The translations under genes and the position numbers were made by a program. 64,000 bases of DNA from Seohaeicola saemankumensis. Lineage in GTDB: Bacteria; Pseudomonadota; Alphaproteobacteria; Rhodobacterales; Rhodobacteraceae. The stretch is from NCBI RefSeq assembly GCF_020171285.1, contig NZ_JAIUZI010000003.1, positions 124,001 through 188,000 on the forward strand. The letters are read 5' to 3'. This document shows, piece after piece, positions 18,054-28,046 of this stretch (the stretch's first letter is position 1; each line of letters opens with the position of its first letter). A model generated the notes under the pieces. It did no database searches. It was not told where the DNA came from and saw nothing but the letters and a program-made list of their open reading frames with translations.

Positions 18054-18476
18054 TCAATCCGGTTTTGTCTGCCCCAGGGCGCAGATTGCCAACCACTCAT
18101 CCCGGGTGACAGGCTGAACCGACAGGCGAGAGTTTTTGACCAGCACCATCTGTTCCAAACGGGAGTCGGATTTGATCTGGTCCAAGGTAACGGGTTTTTC
18201 AAAAGGGCGGATCGCCTTGATATCCACACAATCCCACCGGTCGTCGTCAGTGGTGCTGTCGGGATGGGATTCTGCGCAGACTTCGACAATGCCTACGACC
18301 GCTTTTTCCTTTTGGGAATGGTAGAAGAACCCGCGATCGCCCAGCTTCATTTCACGCATGAAATTACGTGCCTGATAGTTCCGTACCCCGTCCCATTCCT
18401 CGCCTGCGGCGCCTTTGCCGGCTTGGTCGTCCCAACTCCAGGTGGAGGGCTCGGATTTGAACAGCCAATAGGACAT
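18054..18476 (-). CDS. EVE domain protein
   Basis: 140 residues from MSYWLFKSEPSTWSWDD, the classic EVE (PUA-like, formerly DUF55) opening. GVRNYQARNFMREMKLGDRGFFYHS is the conserved modified-base pocket region. EVE domains are thought to bind modified nucleobases in DNA or RNA; some act in defence, but stand-alone copies are widespread in alphaproteobacteria. Its ATG overlaps the yciI-like stop (TGATG). An upstream ATG at 18497 adds seven residues. Confidence 0.88.
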   Translation of the reverse strand: MSYWLFKSEPSTWSWDDQAGKGAAGEEWDGVRNYQARNFMREMKLGDRGFFYHSQKEKAVVGIVEVCAESHPDSTTDDDRWDCVDIKAIRPFEKPVTLDQIKSDSRLEQMVLVKNSRLSVQPVTRDEWLAICALGQTKPD

Positions 18477-18745
18477 CAGCCGATCACCTTTTTCCACTCG
18501 ATCAGTTCAACCCCGGAAAACAGGCCCGCCTTGGCATAGGGATCGTTGTTGGCCCACTCCTGTGCGGCATCCATGCTGTCAACATTGAGAATGACCAGCG
18601 ACCCGGCCATCTCACCGTCGACAATCAGAGGTCCGGCCTGCGCAACCACCCCGGTTGCCTCAATGTAAGCAAGATGGTCGGCACGGTTGTCCTTGCGGGT
18701 TTGCAGGGCGCCTGCTTTGTCGCGGGCGATCAGGGCAATCAACAT
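18476..18745 (-). CDS. YciI-like protein
   Basis: 89 residues of the YCII-related fold. The conserved His/Asp pair sits in RADHLAYIE and NNDPYAKAGLF, followed by VELIEWKKVIG. The family is a small alpha/beta barrel dimer with possible enzymatic activity; its substrate is unknown. It is tightly packed between gpsA (1 base away) and the EVE gene. Confidence 0.85.
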   Translation of the reverse strand: MLIALIARDKAGALQTRKDNRADHLAYIEATGVVAQAGPLIVDGEMAGSLVILNVDSMDAAQEWANNDPYAKAGLFSGVELIEWKKVIG

Positions 18746-18746
18746 A

Positions 18747-19709
18747 TCATTCTTCCTTCAAGGGTCGGGCCATCAGGGCCGACATGGCCTGGGTCAGTGT
18801 TAGGGTCTCATCGACCAGCCCCGCAACGCAAGCCGTGATCGGCATGTCCAGCTTCATATCGCGGGCTTTTGAATGGACGGCCCGGGCGGTTGCCGCGCCT
18901 TCGACGGTAACAGAGGGATCGAAGGGCTGGCCGCGTCCGATTGCGAGGCCCAGTTGATAATTGCGCGACAGGTCAGAGGTGCAGGTGAGGGCCAAATCAC
19001 CAAACCCGGACAATCCGGCCATTGTTTCCGCGCGAGCGCCCAGCGCTACAGCCATGCGTTGCATCTCGGCATATCCCCGTGTCATCAGTGCCGCCCGGGC
19101 GCTATCGCCCAGGCCGGCACCGATTACCGCTCCGCATGCGATCGCCATGACATTCTTCAGCGCACCGCCCAACTCGGCGCCGATTGTGTCAGTGGTGCGG
19201 TACAGTCGCAAATTGGACGTAGACAGGCATTGCTGCAGCGATCGACCGGCGCTTTCATCCGTGCAAGCCAGCGTCAGTGCCGTGGGCAGACCGCGTGCAA
19301 TATCGGCGGCAAAGCTTGGGCCGGTCAGCAGCGCCGGTTGCGCGGACGGTAGGCATTCCGAGATCACGGCCACGGGGCCCAGCCCGGTTGCAAGCTCCAT
19401 CCCCTTGCAGCATGCGACCAGCGTACGCCCCTCCAGATGCCGGCTCAGATCCGTCAGGACGCTGCGCAGTTTCTGCATTGGGACGGCAAGAAGCACGATC
19501 CGGTGTTCTGCCGCCACCACGGGATCACTTGTGACCTCTATCTGCGCAGACAATGGAACACCGGGTAATCGCAACCGGTTTTCCCGTGCGAGGGACATCG
19601 CATCTAAATGCGCTCTGGATCTTGCCCATAGGCGTACCGGTCCGTTGTCTGCCAGGGAAATTGCCAGAGCGGTGCCGAAAGCTCCGGCGCCCAGAACCGA
19701 AACACTCAC
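18747..19709 (-). CDS. gpsA: NAD(P)-dependent glycerol-3-phosphate dehydrogenase
   Basis: 320 residues from a GTG at 19709, which overlaps the tsaD stop (GTGA) and has GGGAGC upstream; it opens (M)[15 protein letters not shown] with the dinucleotide GxGxxG. Catalytic Lys region [12 protein letters not shown] and C-terminal substrate motifs ([10 protein letters not shown]) are present. It reduces dihydroxyacetone phosphate to sn-glycerol-3-phosphate for phospholipid synthesis. A longer open frame upstream is antisense-free overlap with tsaD and is not needed. Confidence 0.95.
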   Translation of the reverse strand: MSVSVLGAGAFGTALAISLADNGPVRLWARSRAHLDAMSLARENRLRLPGVPLSAQIEVTSDPVVAAEHRIVLLAVPMQKLRSVLTDLSRHLEGRTLVACCKGMELATGLGPVAVISECLPSAQPALLTGPSFAADIARGLPTALTLACTDESAGRSLQQCLSTSNLRLYRTTDTIGAELGGALKNVMAIACGAVIGAGLGDSARAALMTRGYAEMQRMAVALGARAETMAGLSGFGDLALTCTSDLSRNYQLGLAIGRGQPFDPSVTVEGAATARAVHSKARDMKLDMPITACVAGLVDETLTLTQAMSALMARPLKEE

Positions 19710-20803
19710 GCTTTGGCTCCCTTTTTTCCGCTTCCCAGCATGGCGGGCGCGCTTTGATCCAGCGGCCACCGTGGTCGTGGGGTAAGATCCAGACCGTCGT
19801 ATTCCCCTGCTTTGAACCTTTCGAGACCGGCATAGGCGATCATTGCCGCGTTGTCGGTGCACAGGCTCAGCGGGGGCGCGGTAAAGGTGACACTCATTTC
19901 ATCACAGAGGCTTTCCAGAGCGGACCGAATCTTTGTGTTTGCAGCAACCCCACCCGCGACAGCGACGGTCGGGGTATCCGGTTCGCCCGCTAGATAAATC
20001 TGAAGTGCGCGATGAGTTTTTTCAGAAAGAACATCAGCCACCGCTTGCTGAAATCCGGCACACAGATCGGCGCGATCGGCACGGGTCAGGCCGCCTTGTT
20101 CATTGACCAGTTGGTCCCTCAAACGCAGCAATGCGGTTTTCAGCCCCGAGAACGACAGATCGCAACCGGGTCGGTCCAAAAGCGGGCGCGGGAAGCGGAA
20201 ACGTTCGGAGTCACCCGTTTTCGCCTCGGCTTCGACCGAGGGACCGCCGGGTTGAGGCAGACCCAAGACGCGCGCCGTCTTGTCAAAGGCTTCACCGGGA
20301 GCGTCGTCGATTGTGCCACCCAGACGTGTGTAGGCGCCATGGCCCCGAACGATCAGGAACTGGCAATGCCCACCCGACACCAGCAGCATCAGGTAGGGAA
20401 ACGGCGTGCCGTCGGTCAGACGAGGTGTCAGCGCGTGACCTGCCAAGTGATTGACACCAACCAAAGGCACACCGCTCGCGGCGCTAATACCCTTGGCGCA
20501 CATGACCCCGGACATCACGCCGCCGATCAAACCGGGGCCAGCCGTGACGGCGACGGCATCGAGATCGCTCAATTCGACGTTGGCCTCTCGTAATGCTTCG
20601 CGCACGCAGTGGTCTAGCTTTTCCGCGTGGGCACGGGCGGCCAGTTCTGGCACGACGCCGCCGTAGGCGCTGTGCAGTTCGGTCTGGCCATAGACGATCG
20701 ACGACAGGATATCCGGCAATGTATTGTCGGTCTGCCGCACGACAGCCGCAGCCGTGTCGTCACAACTGCTTTCCAACCCCAATACCGTAAGCGTTCGAGC
20801 CAT
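19706..20803 (-). CDS. tsaD: tRNA N6-adenosine threonylcarbamoyltransferase TsaD
   Basis: 365 residues from the ATG at 20803 ([20 protein letters not shown]). The ASKHA-fold metal site is in VNHLAGHAL, and the Asp-rich nucleotide region [10 protein letters not shown] and [12 protein letters not shown] are clear. TsaD transfers the threonylcarbamoyl group to A37 of tRNA, completing t6A with TsaB/TsaE. It is first in the tsaD-gpsA-yciI-EVE run and divergent from hemD with an 81-base shared upstream region. Confidence 0.97.
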   Translation of the reverse strand: MARTLTVLGLESSCDDTAAAVVRQTDNTLPDILSSIVYGQTELHSAYGGVVPELAARAHAEKLDHCVREALREANVELSDLDAVAVTAGPGLIGGVMSGVMCAKGISAASGVPLVGVNHLAGHALTPRLTDGTPFPYLMLLVSGGHCQFLIVRGHGAYTRLGGTIDDAPGEAFDKTARVLGLPQPGGPSVEAEAKTGDSERFRFPRPLLDRPGCDLSFSGLKTALLRLRDQLVNEQGGLTRADRADLCAGFQQAVADVLSEKTHRALQIYLAGEPDTPTVAVAGGVAANTKIRSALESLCDEMSVTFTAPPLSLCTDNAAMIAYAGLERFKAGEYDGLDLTPRPRWPLDQSAPAMLGSGKKGAKA

Positions 20804-20884
20804 CTTCTCTGACCGTTGCATCGTCGTTCGCACGCAGGTATCACCCCAGCCTCAGTCAAACAATCCCGGGACGCTCTTGCTACC

Positions 20885-21613
20885 ATGACAAGCCTTCTGC
20901 TGACCCGGCCTCAATCGGCATCGCAGCGGTTCCTTGACGGTCTGGATGCAAAGGTGCGCTCACGCCTGACTCCTGTGATATCGCCGCTGATTGAAATCGT
21001 CGCGTTGAACGAAACGGTCGATTTTGAGGATTACGGCGGATTGATCATCACTTCGGCCAATGGGGTGGCGTCAGCGGTTCGTCTGAATGCGCCCAGGGAT
21101 ATGCCGTGTTATTGCGTCGGCTCCGAAACCACCCGTGCCGCCACGCACGCAGGATGGGAGGCGACCATGGCAGGTCGTAACGCAAGCGAACTCGTGACTT
21201 CATTGTCAGAGCTTCGCCCACAACGCCCGCTGCTTCACCTGGGCGGCAAGCACCGCCGAGGAGACATCGCAAGTCGCCTGTCGGCTGCCGGTTGTCCAAC
21301 TTATGAAAAAACCGTGTACGATCAGCAGCTTTTGCCGTTCACCGAACAGGCGCTGAAAGCGCTTGATGGAACATCCCCGGTTTTGGTGCCATTGTTTTCG
21401 CCACGCACTGCGCGACAATTTGCCGACCTGCACAAGGGGCGTGCTCCACTGTGTATCGCGGCCCTCAGCCCGGCGGTCTCGGAACCACTAAAGCACTTAT
21501 ATTACAGGGAATTACAGGTTTGCGACCAGCCCGATGCCCGAAGCATGACGGCGTTGGTGGAAAAAATGTCGTCAGACGGATGGCGGGTTGAGGGCGATGA
21601 GGCCGCACATTAG
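20885..21613 (+). CDS. hemD: Uroporphyrinogen-III synthase
   Basis: 242 residues from the ATG at 20885 (MTSLLLTRPQSASQRFLDGL). It shows the two-lobe HemD pattern: GGLIITSANGVASAVRL in the first lobe, then LLHLGGKHRRGDIASRL and VPLFSPRTARQFADL in the second. The enzyme closes hydroxymethylbilane with inversion of ring D, the branch point to heme and cobalamin. HemD diverges strongly in sequence, so the order hemD, mitofilin-like, hemY is part of the evidence. Confidence 0.87.
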   Translation: MTSLLLTRPQSASQRFLDGLDAKVRSRLTPVISPLIEIVALNETVDFEDYGGLIITSANGVASAVRLNAPRDMPCYCVGSETTRAATHAGWEATMAGRNASELVTSLSELRPQRPLLHLGGKHRRGDIASRLSAAGCPTYEKTVYDQQLLPFTEQALKALDGTSPVLVPLFSPRTARQFADLHKGRAPLCIAALSPAVSEPLKHLYYRELQVCDQPDARSMTALVEKMSSDGWRVEGDEAAH

Positions 21614-21664
21614 AGTTTGATCGTGGCGCGCGCCGATTATTTGAGAATCGAAAGGTTGACCGAG

Positions 21665-23071
<1,407 letters not shown>

Positions 23072-23081
23072 AGGACGATAC

Positions 23082-24608
23082 ATGCTTTGGTCCCTGTTAA
23101 AGATCCTGGTTTTCGTTGCGATCATTGCACTGCTCGCACTGGGCGCAGGTTTTCTTATGGAAACGAGTGGCGGCGTGCAGGTTACGGTCGCCGGTACCGA
23201 ATATACGCTAGGACCGTTGCAATCGGTCATTGCGCTGGGCGTGTTGGTCGTCGGCGTTTGGGTATTCCTGAAACTTTTGTCTCTGCTTATTGCGACGCTG
23301 AAGTTCTTGAACGGTGACGAAACCGCCCTGTCCCGGTTTTTTGACCGGGGCCGCGAAAAGCGTGGGTATCAGGCGTTGGCAGACGGGTTGATGGCGCTTG
23401 CGTCGGGTGAAGGGCGGCTTGCGATGTCAAAGGCGTCGAAGGCTGAGAAACTGCTGCAGAAACCGGAACTGACGAATCTTTTGACCGCTCAAGCGGCGGA
23501 ATTGGCAGGCGATACCCGCACGGCGGCTGAGACCTACAAGAAACTGGTCACGGATGAGAAAACCCGCTTTGTCGGGGTCCGCGGCATCTTGAAACAGAAA
23601 CTGGCCGATGGCGACACCGAAACCGCCCGCAAGCTGGCCGAGAAAGCCCTGGCATTGAAACCACGTCATGAAGAAACCCAGGACGTGCTGTTGAAGCTGC
23701 AAACACAGGCACAGGATTGGGCCGGCGCACGCACCACGTTGACTGCCAAGCTGAAGTCGGGCGCATTGCCGCGCGACGTTTACAAGCGTCGTGACGCCGT
23801 TCTGGCATTGTCAGAGGCGCGTGGCATTCTGGCCGAAGATGCCACGGTGGAAAGCCAGGAAAAAGCGATCGAGGCCAACCGTCTATCTCCTGACCTTGTC
23901 CCGGCGGCGGCGCTTGCCGCCCGATCTTATATTGCTAAGGGAAAACCGCGCTCTGCCACCCGCGTATTGAAAAAAGCGTGGGAAGCGCAGCCGCACCCGG
24001 ATCTTGCTGCGGCATTTGCTGAAATCGCACCAAACGAAACACCGGCAGAACGGATCAAGCGATTTACAGCACTCACCAAAATCAACCCGCAGCACACCGA
24101 GACCAAGCTGCTCGTGACCGAACTGAATATCGTCGCCGAAGACTTTCCCGAAGCGCGCCGGGCGCTCGGAAACCTTGCCGAAATCGCAGCCGACGCACGC
24201 TCTTTGACGCTCATGGCTGCGATCGAGCGCGGCGAAGGCGCATCGGACGCGGTGGTGCAGGGTTGGCTGGCCAAAGCATTGAACGCGCCACGTGGTCCTC
24301 AGTGGGTCTGCGACAACTGTCACCATATTCACAGTGAATGGGCGCCTGCCTGCGAGTTCTGCGGCAGCTTTGATACGCTGAGCTGGACAAAGCCCGAAAC
24401 TCCGGAGATCTCCAGTGCCACTGGGGTTCACATGCTTCCATTGATTGTCGGAGCGATTGAGGACAAGTCGGAACCGGTCGACGATCCGGTGACAGAGGTT
24501 TCCGAACCAGTTTCAGACGACACAGAGACTGACATGCCAGAAACTGACAGCGACGAAGATACGATCGAAGGGGTTTCGGAACCAGTTCTGGAAGAGGAAC
24601 GCAAATAA
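23082..24608 (+). CDS. hemY: HemY-type TPR membrane protein with C-terminal zinc ribbon
   Basis: 508 residues. Two N-terminal membrane segments (about residues 5-27 and 43-66) fit the HemY_N domain, followed by TPR-like helical repeats. Near residue 407 comes a zinc ribbon, CDNCHHIHSEWAPACEFCG, with two CxxC pairs, then an acidic Glu/Asp/Thr-rich tail. This proteobacterial HemY is not the Gram-positive oxidase; its role in heme synthesis is by association. The ribbon resembles that of LapB. It starts 10 bases after the mitofilin-like gene. Confidence 0.85.
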   Translation: MLWSLLKILVFVAIIALLALGAGFLMETSGGVQVTVAGTEYTLGPLQSVIALGVLVVGVWVFLKLLSLLIATLKFLNGDETALSRFFDRGREKRGYQALADGLMALASGEGRLAMSKASKAEKLLQKPELTNLLTAQAAELAGDTRTAAETYKKLVTDEKTRFVGVRGILKQKLADGDTETARKLAEKALALKPRHEETQDVLLKLQTQAQDWAGARTTLTAKLKSGALPRDVYKRRDAVLALSEARGILAEDATVESQEKAIEANRLSPDLVPAAALAARSYIAKGKPRSATRVLKKAWEAQPHPDLAAAFAEIAPNETPAERIKRFTALTKINPQHTETKLLVTELNIVAEDFPEARRALGNLAEIAADARSLTLMAAIERGEGASDAVVQGWLAKALNAPRGPQWVCDNCHHIHSEWAPACEFCGSFDTLSWTKPETPEISSATGVHMLPLIVGAIEDKSEPVDDPVTEVSEPVSDDTETDMPETDSDEDTIEGVSEPVLEEERK

Positions 24609-24788
24609 CCTCTTCCCAGTAGGGCGGGGCGGTGTTAATAGCCCGCGGCATCGTGCTGTGGTAGGCCGACTGGAGAGGCAAGTCATTCGTGAGCTGCGGG
24701 TTCCGCTGGAATGATACGCAAAATCAGTTTCTTACAGATGGCGCAACGTATCGAGTAAGGTCATGGTAGGGCCGAACAAAAGAGGAAT

Positions 24789-24864
24789 GCCGCTGTAGCT
24801 CAGCTGGTAGAGCACGTCATTCGTAATGATGGGGTCGGGGGTTCGAGTCCCTTCAGCGGCACCA
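24789..24864 (+). tRNA. tRNA-Thr (anticodon CGT)
   Basis: 76 bases. Acceptor GCCGCTG pairs with CAGCGGC; the D-arm is GCTC...GAGC; the anticodon stem CGTCA/TGATG encloses loop TTCGTAA (anticodon CGT, reading ACG); the T-arm loop is TTCGAGT; ACCA is encoded. No attachment-site duplicate or integrase was found nearby. Confidence 0.95.
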
Positions 24865-25104
24865 TTCCTCTTAGATAACCAATTAGTCCCAAAACCTTAG
24901 ACGACTTTGCGCCCGGCGCATCGGCTAGGGTCGCGACGATCAGGGTTTTGGGGTTTCGGGTTTCAACGCTTTACACCGTTGGAATAGGTTCGGTGAAGAT
25001 CCTCTATGTATGCGAGCGGCTCCCTCCACAGACCGTTGCAACTCATTAGCAGAACAGTGCGAACACCTCATCCTGCCATTTCGCTCCTTTGCGGTACGCG
25101 AAGA
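24865..25104. other. Non-coding stretch after tRNA-Thr
   Basis: Between the tRNA and the P-type ATPase remnant I see no gene, repeat or terminator. Only short ORFs without family features occur. Confidence 0.5.
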
Positions 25105-25380
25105 AACGGAACAATGCCGCGACAGATCCAAAAACCGCGCTGTCGCCCAAGCCGTCCTCGGTACAGACTAGGTCATCCGCTCGGACAAGACCGGCACGGG
25201 GACGCCTAACAAGATGCAGGCAATGCGCGTTTGGACGGGCGGAAAACCTGGGACGCGACCGGAGAGGGATTTGACCCCAACGGCAAAATCGTGGGTTCCG
25301 ACGGCGACATCCCGGACATCGAGGCAGCCAGCGAGTTTGGCAATCACGTCCGGTTCGATGTGCGTGCAAATTATCGTGCA
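25105..25380 (+). pseudogene. Remnant of a cation-transporting P-type ATPase
   Basis: In three shifted frames the plus strand reads MPRQIQK, then NRAVAQAVLGTD-stop-VIRSDKTGTGTPNKMQAMRVWTGGK, then KTWDATGEGFDPNGKIV. DKTGT at 25184-25198 is the phosphorylation motif of P-type ATPases. The order matches the usual MARRNALVRRL...LGSVTVICSDKTGTLTRNEMTV...W..GG...TG.G(Y/F).P.G segment of P2-type (Ca/Mg or Na/K-like) pumps. A TAG at 25169-25171 and at least two frameshifts inactivate it. Only about 85 codons remain, so it is a dead fragment. Confidence 0.75.
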
Positions 25381-25506
25381 ATCGAAACCACGCGAGTTGC
25401 GGCCATTTTTCGCTCTACAACCGAGGCGGGGCTTTCTGCCTCAGCCCTCGGTAGCGTCGCGCCGTGAAGTTGAGCATCGGTCGGCAAAGACTGTTTATCT
25501 GGTGGA
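25381..25506. other. Non-coding stretch before the KpsM-like gene
   Basis: Possibly further decay of the ATPase remnant, but nothing recognisable could be aligned by eye. Confidence 0.4.
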
Positions 25507-26328
25507 TTACCGCCGAGCGCTCCAACTCGCCGACGCGTGACGGCGCGTGTAGAATTCACCCATCAGTCCGATCATCATCATGACGAGCCCAACCCAGAAC
25601 GCATACTGCCAGTTGCTGTTGAACGGATTGTAGTTGATGAACGTGTGACCCCTTGCCTGGTCAATGGCATGAAACAGGGGGTTCCACGAAAACATGGGCA
25701 GCATGAAGCCAGGCAGAGAGTTGGCAAGGAACATTTTGCCTGACGCGATCATGTTGGCGCGCTGATAGATCGACATCGCCACCCCCACAAAGGTGGGAAA
25801 CCATGGTTTTAGTGCCAGAAAAATCAGACCGACCGAAAAGCCTGTGAACCATGCCAGCAACATCATGCCGAATGCAGGTATCGGCTCTTCGATGTGAATT
25901 GGGACAAAAGCGACGTGGTAGATGAACAGGATGACAAAGACGGTAAGCACCTGAATATACAGCGCGCCCAAGGCTGCCGCTGCAATGGCTACGATCGTGT
26001 TCATTGGCGCATGTTGCATCATCGGGGAACTTGGCCCCTCTGAACCTACGACAGCCGACACGGTTTTGATGTGGCACATGTACAGGAAAATGCCAGACAT
26101 CACGTACAGCAGGAAATCGCCCCGCACTGCAGAGCTGCGCATGCCCAGAACAGAGAACATCAGGTAAAAGGCCGCAACCAGTACAACGATCTGCAAAATG
26201 TTCTTGGCGATGGCCACGAATGCGTTGCTGTGCGATGCGCGCACACTGCGAACGGCGGCATGAAAGATCAGCTCGATCATTGTGAACGCGCCGCTCAATC
26301 GCGATCTGTGTACTCTATGCCGAAACAT
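25507..26328 (-). CDS. KpsM-like ABC-2 polysaccharide export permease
   Basis: 273 residues starting at the ATG at 26328 (MFRHRVHRSRLSGAFTMIEL). Six membrane segments, with the ABC-2 pattern FLLYVMSGIFLYMCHIK, MLLAWFTGFSVGLIFLALKP and a Trp/Asn-rich NPLFHAIDQARG before the last segment. The conserved tail GEFYTRRHASASWSARR is as in roseobacter KpsM relatives. It would export a surface polysaccharide with an ATPase (KpsT) that is not in the window. The open frame runs on to 27162, but that part is antisense to cysQ and is spurious. Confidence 0.87.
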   Translation of the reverse strand: MFRHRVHRSRLSGAFTMIELIFHAAVRSVRASHSNAFVAIAKNILQIVVLVAAFYLMFSVLGMRSSAVRGDFLLYVMSGIFLYMCHIKTVSAVVGSEGPSSPMMQHAPMNTIVAIAAAALGALYIQVLTVFVILFIYHVAFVPIHIEEPIPAFGMMLLAWFTGFSVGLIFLALKPWFPTFVGVAMSIYQRANMIASGKMFLANSLPGFMLPMFSWNPLFHAIDQARGHTFINYNPFNSNWQYAFWVGLVMMMIGLMGEFYTRRHASASWSARR

Positions 26329-26448
26329 TAATCTTTGACCCCGAGACTCAGCACTCAAATATGCACGGAAATCTTGCCGTTCCGTTGCGACCGCAGCATA
26401 AGAGGCGGTGTACCGATTTTCAACAATTCGCAAAACTGGAGCCCTTTT

Positions 26449-27246
26449 GTGAACTACGATGCTCTTATTCCTGTCATCCGAAAGCTTGCCATCGAGGCAG
26501 GCACCGAAATCATGAAGATCTACGATGCGGATGATTTCGACGTTAAGGTGAAGTCGGACGACAGCCCCGTGACCGCAGCCGACGAAGCGGCGGACGCCCT
26601 GATCTCCAAGGGGCTGCGCGCCGCCTTTCCGGATGTGATGCTGGTGACAGAAGAGCAGGCCGACAGTCACAAGTCCTCGGGCGATACGTTCCTGATCGTC
26701 GACCCATTGGACGGAACCAAGGAGTTCATACATCGTCGTGGCGACTTCACGGTCAACATCGCACTGGTGGAAAACGGTGTTCCCACGCGCGGCGTGGTTT
26801 ATGCGCCGGCCAAGAACCGTATGTTCTTTACTCTGCCGGATGGCAGCACCGTCGAGGAAACAGGTGCCTTCGATCCTGATACAATTGGTGAAACGACACC
26901 GATCAACGTGGCGGACAGCGACAATAGTGCCCTGATGGTCGTTGCATCCAAATCGCACCGGGACCAGGCCACAGACGATTACATCAACAAGTACAGCGTC
27001 AAAGACATGAAAAGCGCGGGCTCCTCGCTGAAGTTCTGCCTTGTGGCGACCGGTGAAGCGGATCTTTATCCGCGGGTCGGCCGCACGATGGAATGGGACA
27101 CAGCGGCGGGTCATGCCGTTTTGCACGGCGCGGGCGGCAAGGTGGTGCGTTTCGACGATCACACCCCGCTGACCTATGGCAAGGACGGCTACGCCAACCC
27201 GTTTTTCATCGCCTATGCGCCTGGAGTTGAGCTAAAAGAAGCCTGA
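26449..27246 (+). CDS. cysQ: 3'(2'),5'-bisphosphate nucleotidase CysQ
   Basis: 265 residues from a GTG at 26449 (V/MNYDALIPVIRKLAIEAG) with GGAG upstream. The inositol-monophosphatase-fold metal site DPLDGTKEFIHRRGDFTVNIALV and the C-terminal WDTAAGHAVL are complete. It hydrolyses PAP, the inhibitory by-product of sulfotransferases, and PAPS. Divergent from the permease and 1-base overlapping kdsB, it starts the rightward glycan operon that ends in a sulfotransferase, which gives its presence a reason. Confidence 0.92.
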   Translation: MNYDALIPVIRKLAIEAGTEIMKIYDADDFDVKVKSDDSPVTAADEAADALISKGLRAAFPDVMLVTEEQADSHKSSGDTFLIVDPLDGTKEFIHRRGDFTVNIALVENGVPTRGVVYAPAKNRMFFTLPDGSTVEETGAFDPDTIGETTPINVADSDNSALMVVASKSHRDQATDDYINKYSVKDMKSAGSSLKFCLVATGEADLYPRVGRTMEWDTAAGHAVLHGAGGKVVRFDDHTPLTYGKDGYANPFFIAYAPGVELKEA

Positions 27247-28046
27247 TGTCGGTATTGGTGGCCATCCCCGCGCGCTTTGCGTCGACCCGGTACCCGGGCA
27301 AGCCGCTGGTCCCTGTGACCGGCGCAAGGGGTGTGTCCAAGACCCTGATTCAACGCAGCTGGGATGCGGCGTGTGCGGTCCAGGGCGTGGACCGCGTGGT
27401 TGTGGCGACAGACGATGAACGCATCCGGACCGAAGCAGAGGCGTTCGGGGCCGAAGTCGTGATGACCTCGTCCGACTGCGCCAATGGAACGGAACGTTGC
27501 GCCGAGGCGTTCGACAAACTCGGCGGTGGGTTCGATATCGTGGTGAATTTGCAGGGCGACGCGCCGCTGACGCCTGCTTGGTTCATCGAGGAACTGGTTG
27601 CGGGCCTGCGTGCAGACCCAATGGCCGAGGTCGCCACACCCGTCCTGCGTTGCGATGGCCGGGCCTTGAACGGGTTTCTCGACGATCGCAGGGCTGGTCG
27701 CGTTGGCGGGACAACCGCGGTGTTCACCCAAAATCACCACGCCATGTATTTTTCGAAAGAGGTCGTGCCGTACACCTCGGAACGTTACAACGACGGCGAT
27801 GAAACACCGGTGTTCCATCACGTCGGCGTTTATGCCTACAGACCCTCGGCGCTGGGCGCCTACCCGCGCTGGACGCCGGGACCTTTGGAGCAGTTGGAAG
27901 GTCTGGAACAACTGCGTTTCATGGAGCATGGCCACACCGTCCTGTGTGTTGAGGTCGAAGCGCGGGGTCGCCAGTTCTGGGAGCTGAACAATCCCGAGGA
28001 CGTACCCAGGATCGAGGCGATGCTGGCGGAGATGGGATTGGAATGA
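27246..28046 (+). CDS. kdsB: 3-deoxy-manno-octulosonate cytidylyltransferase
   Basis: 266 residues. The CMP-Kdo synthase signatures ARFASTRYPGKPL (N terminus), VVATDDERI, VNLQGDAPL and the product-side FWELNNPEDV are present. It activates Kdo as CMP-Kdo for LPS inner core or capsule linkers. It overlaps cysQ by one base (TGATG) and the next glycosyltransferase by four (ATGA). KpsU is the capsule-linked form of this enzyme; it sits here beside a KpsM-like gene. Confidence 0.94.
   Translation: MSVLVAIPARFASTRYPGKPLVPVTGARGVSKTLIQRSWDAACAVQGVDRVVVATDDERIRTEAEAFGAEVVMTSSDCANGTERCAEAFDKLGGGFDIVVNLQGDAPLTPAWFIEELVAGLRADPMAEVATPVLRCDGRALNGFLDDRRAGRVGGTTAVFTQNHHAMYFSKEVVPYTSERYNDGDETPVFHHVGVYAYRPSALGAYPRWTPGPLEQLEGLEQLRFMEHGHTVLCVEVEARGRQFWELNNPEDVPRIEAMLAEMGLE

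Noticed and set aside
24789-25506. tRNA-Thr as an integration site of a genomic island
   Set aside because: No integrase, no second copy of the tRNA 3' end in the window, and no other mobile genes.
26329-27162. N-terminal extension of the KpsM-like frame
   Set aside because: It is antisense to cysQ; the conserved protein starts at 26328.
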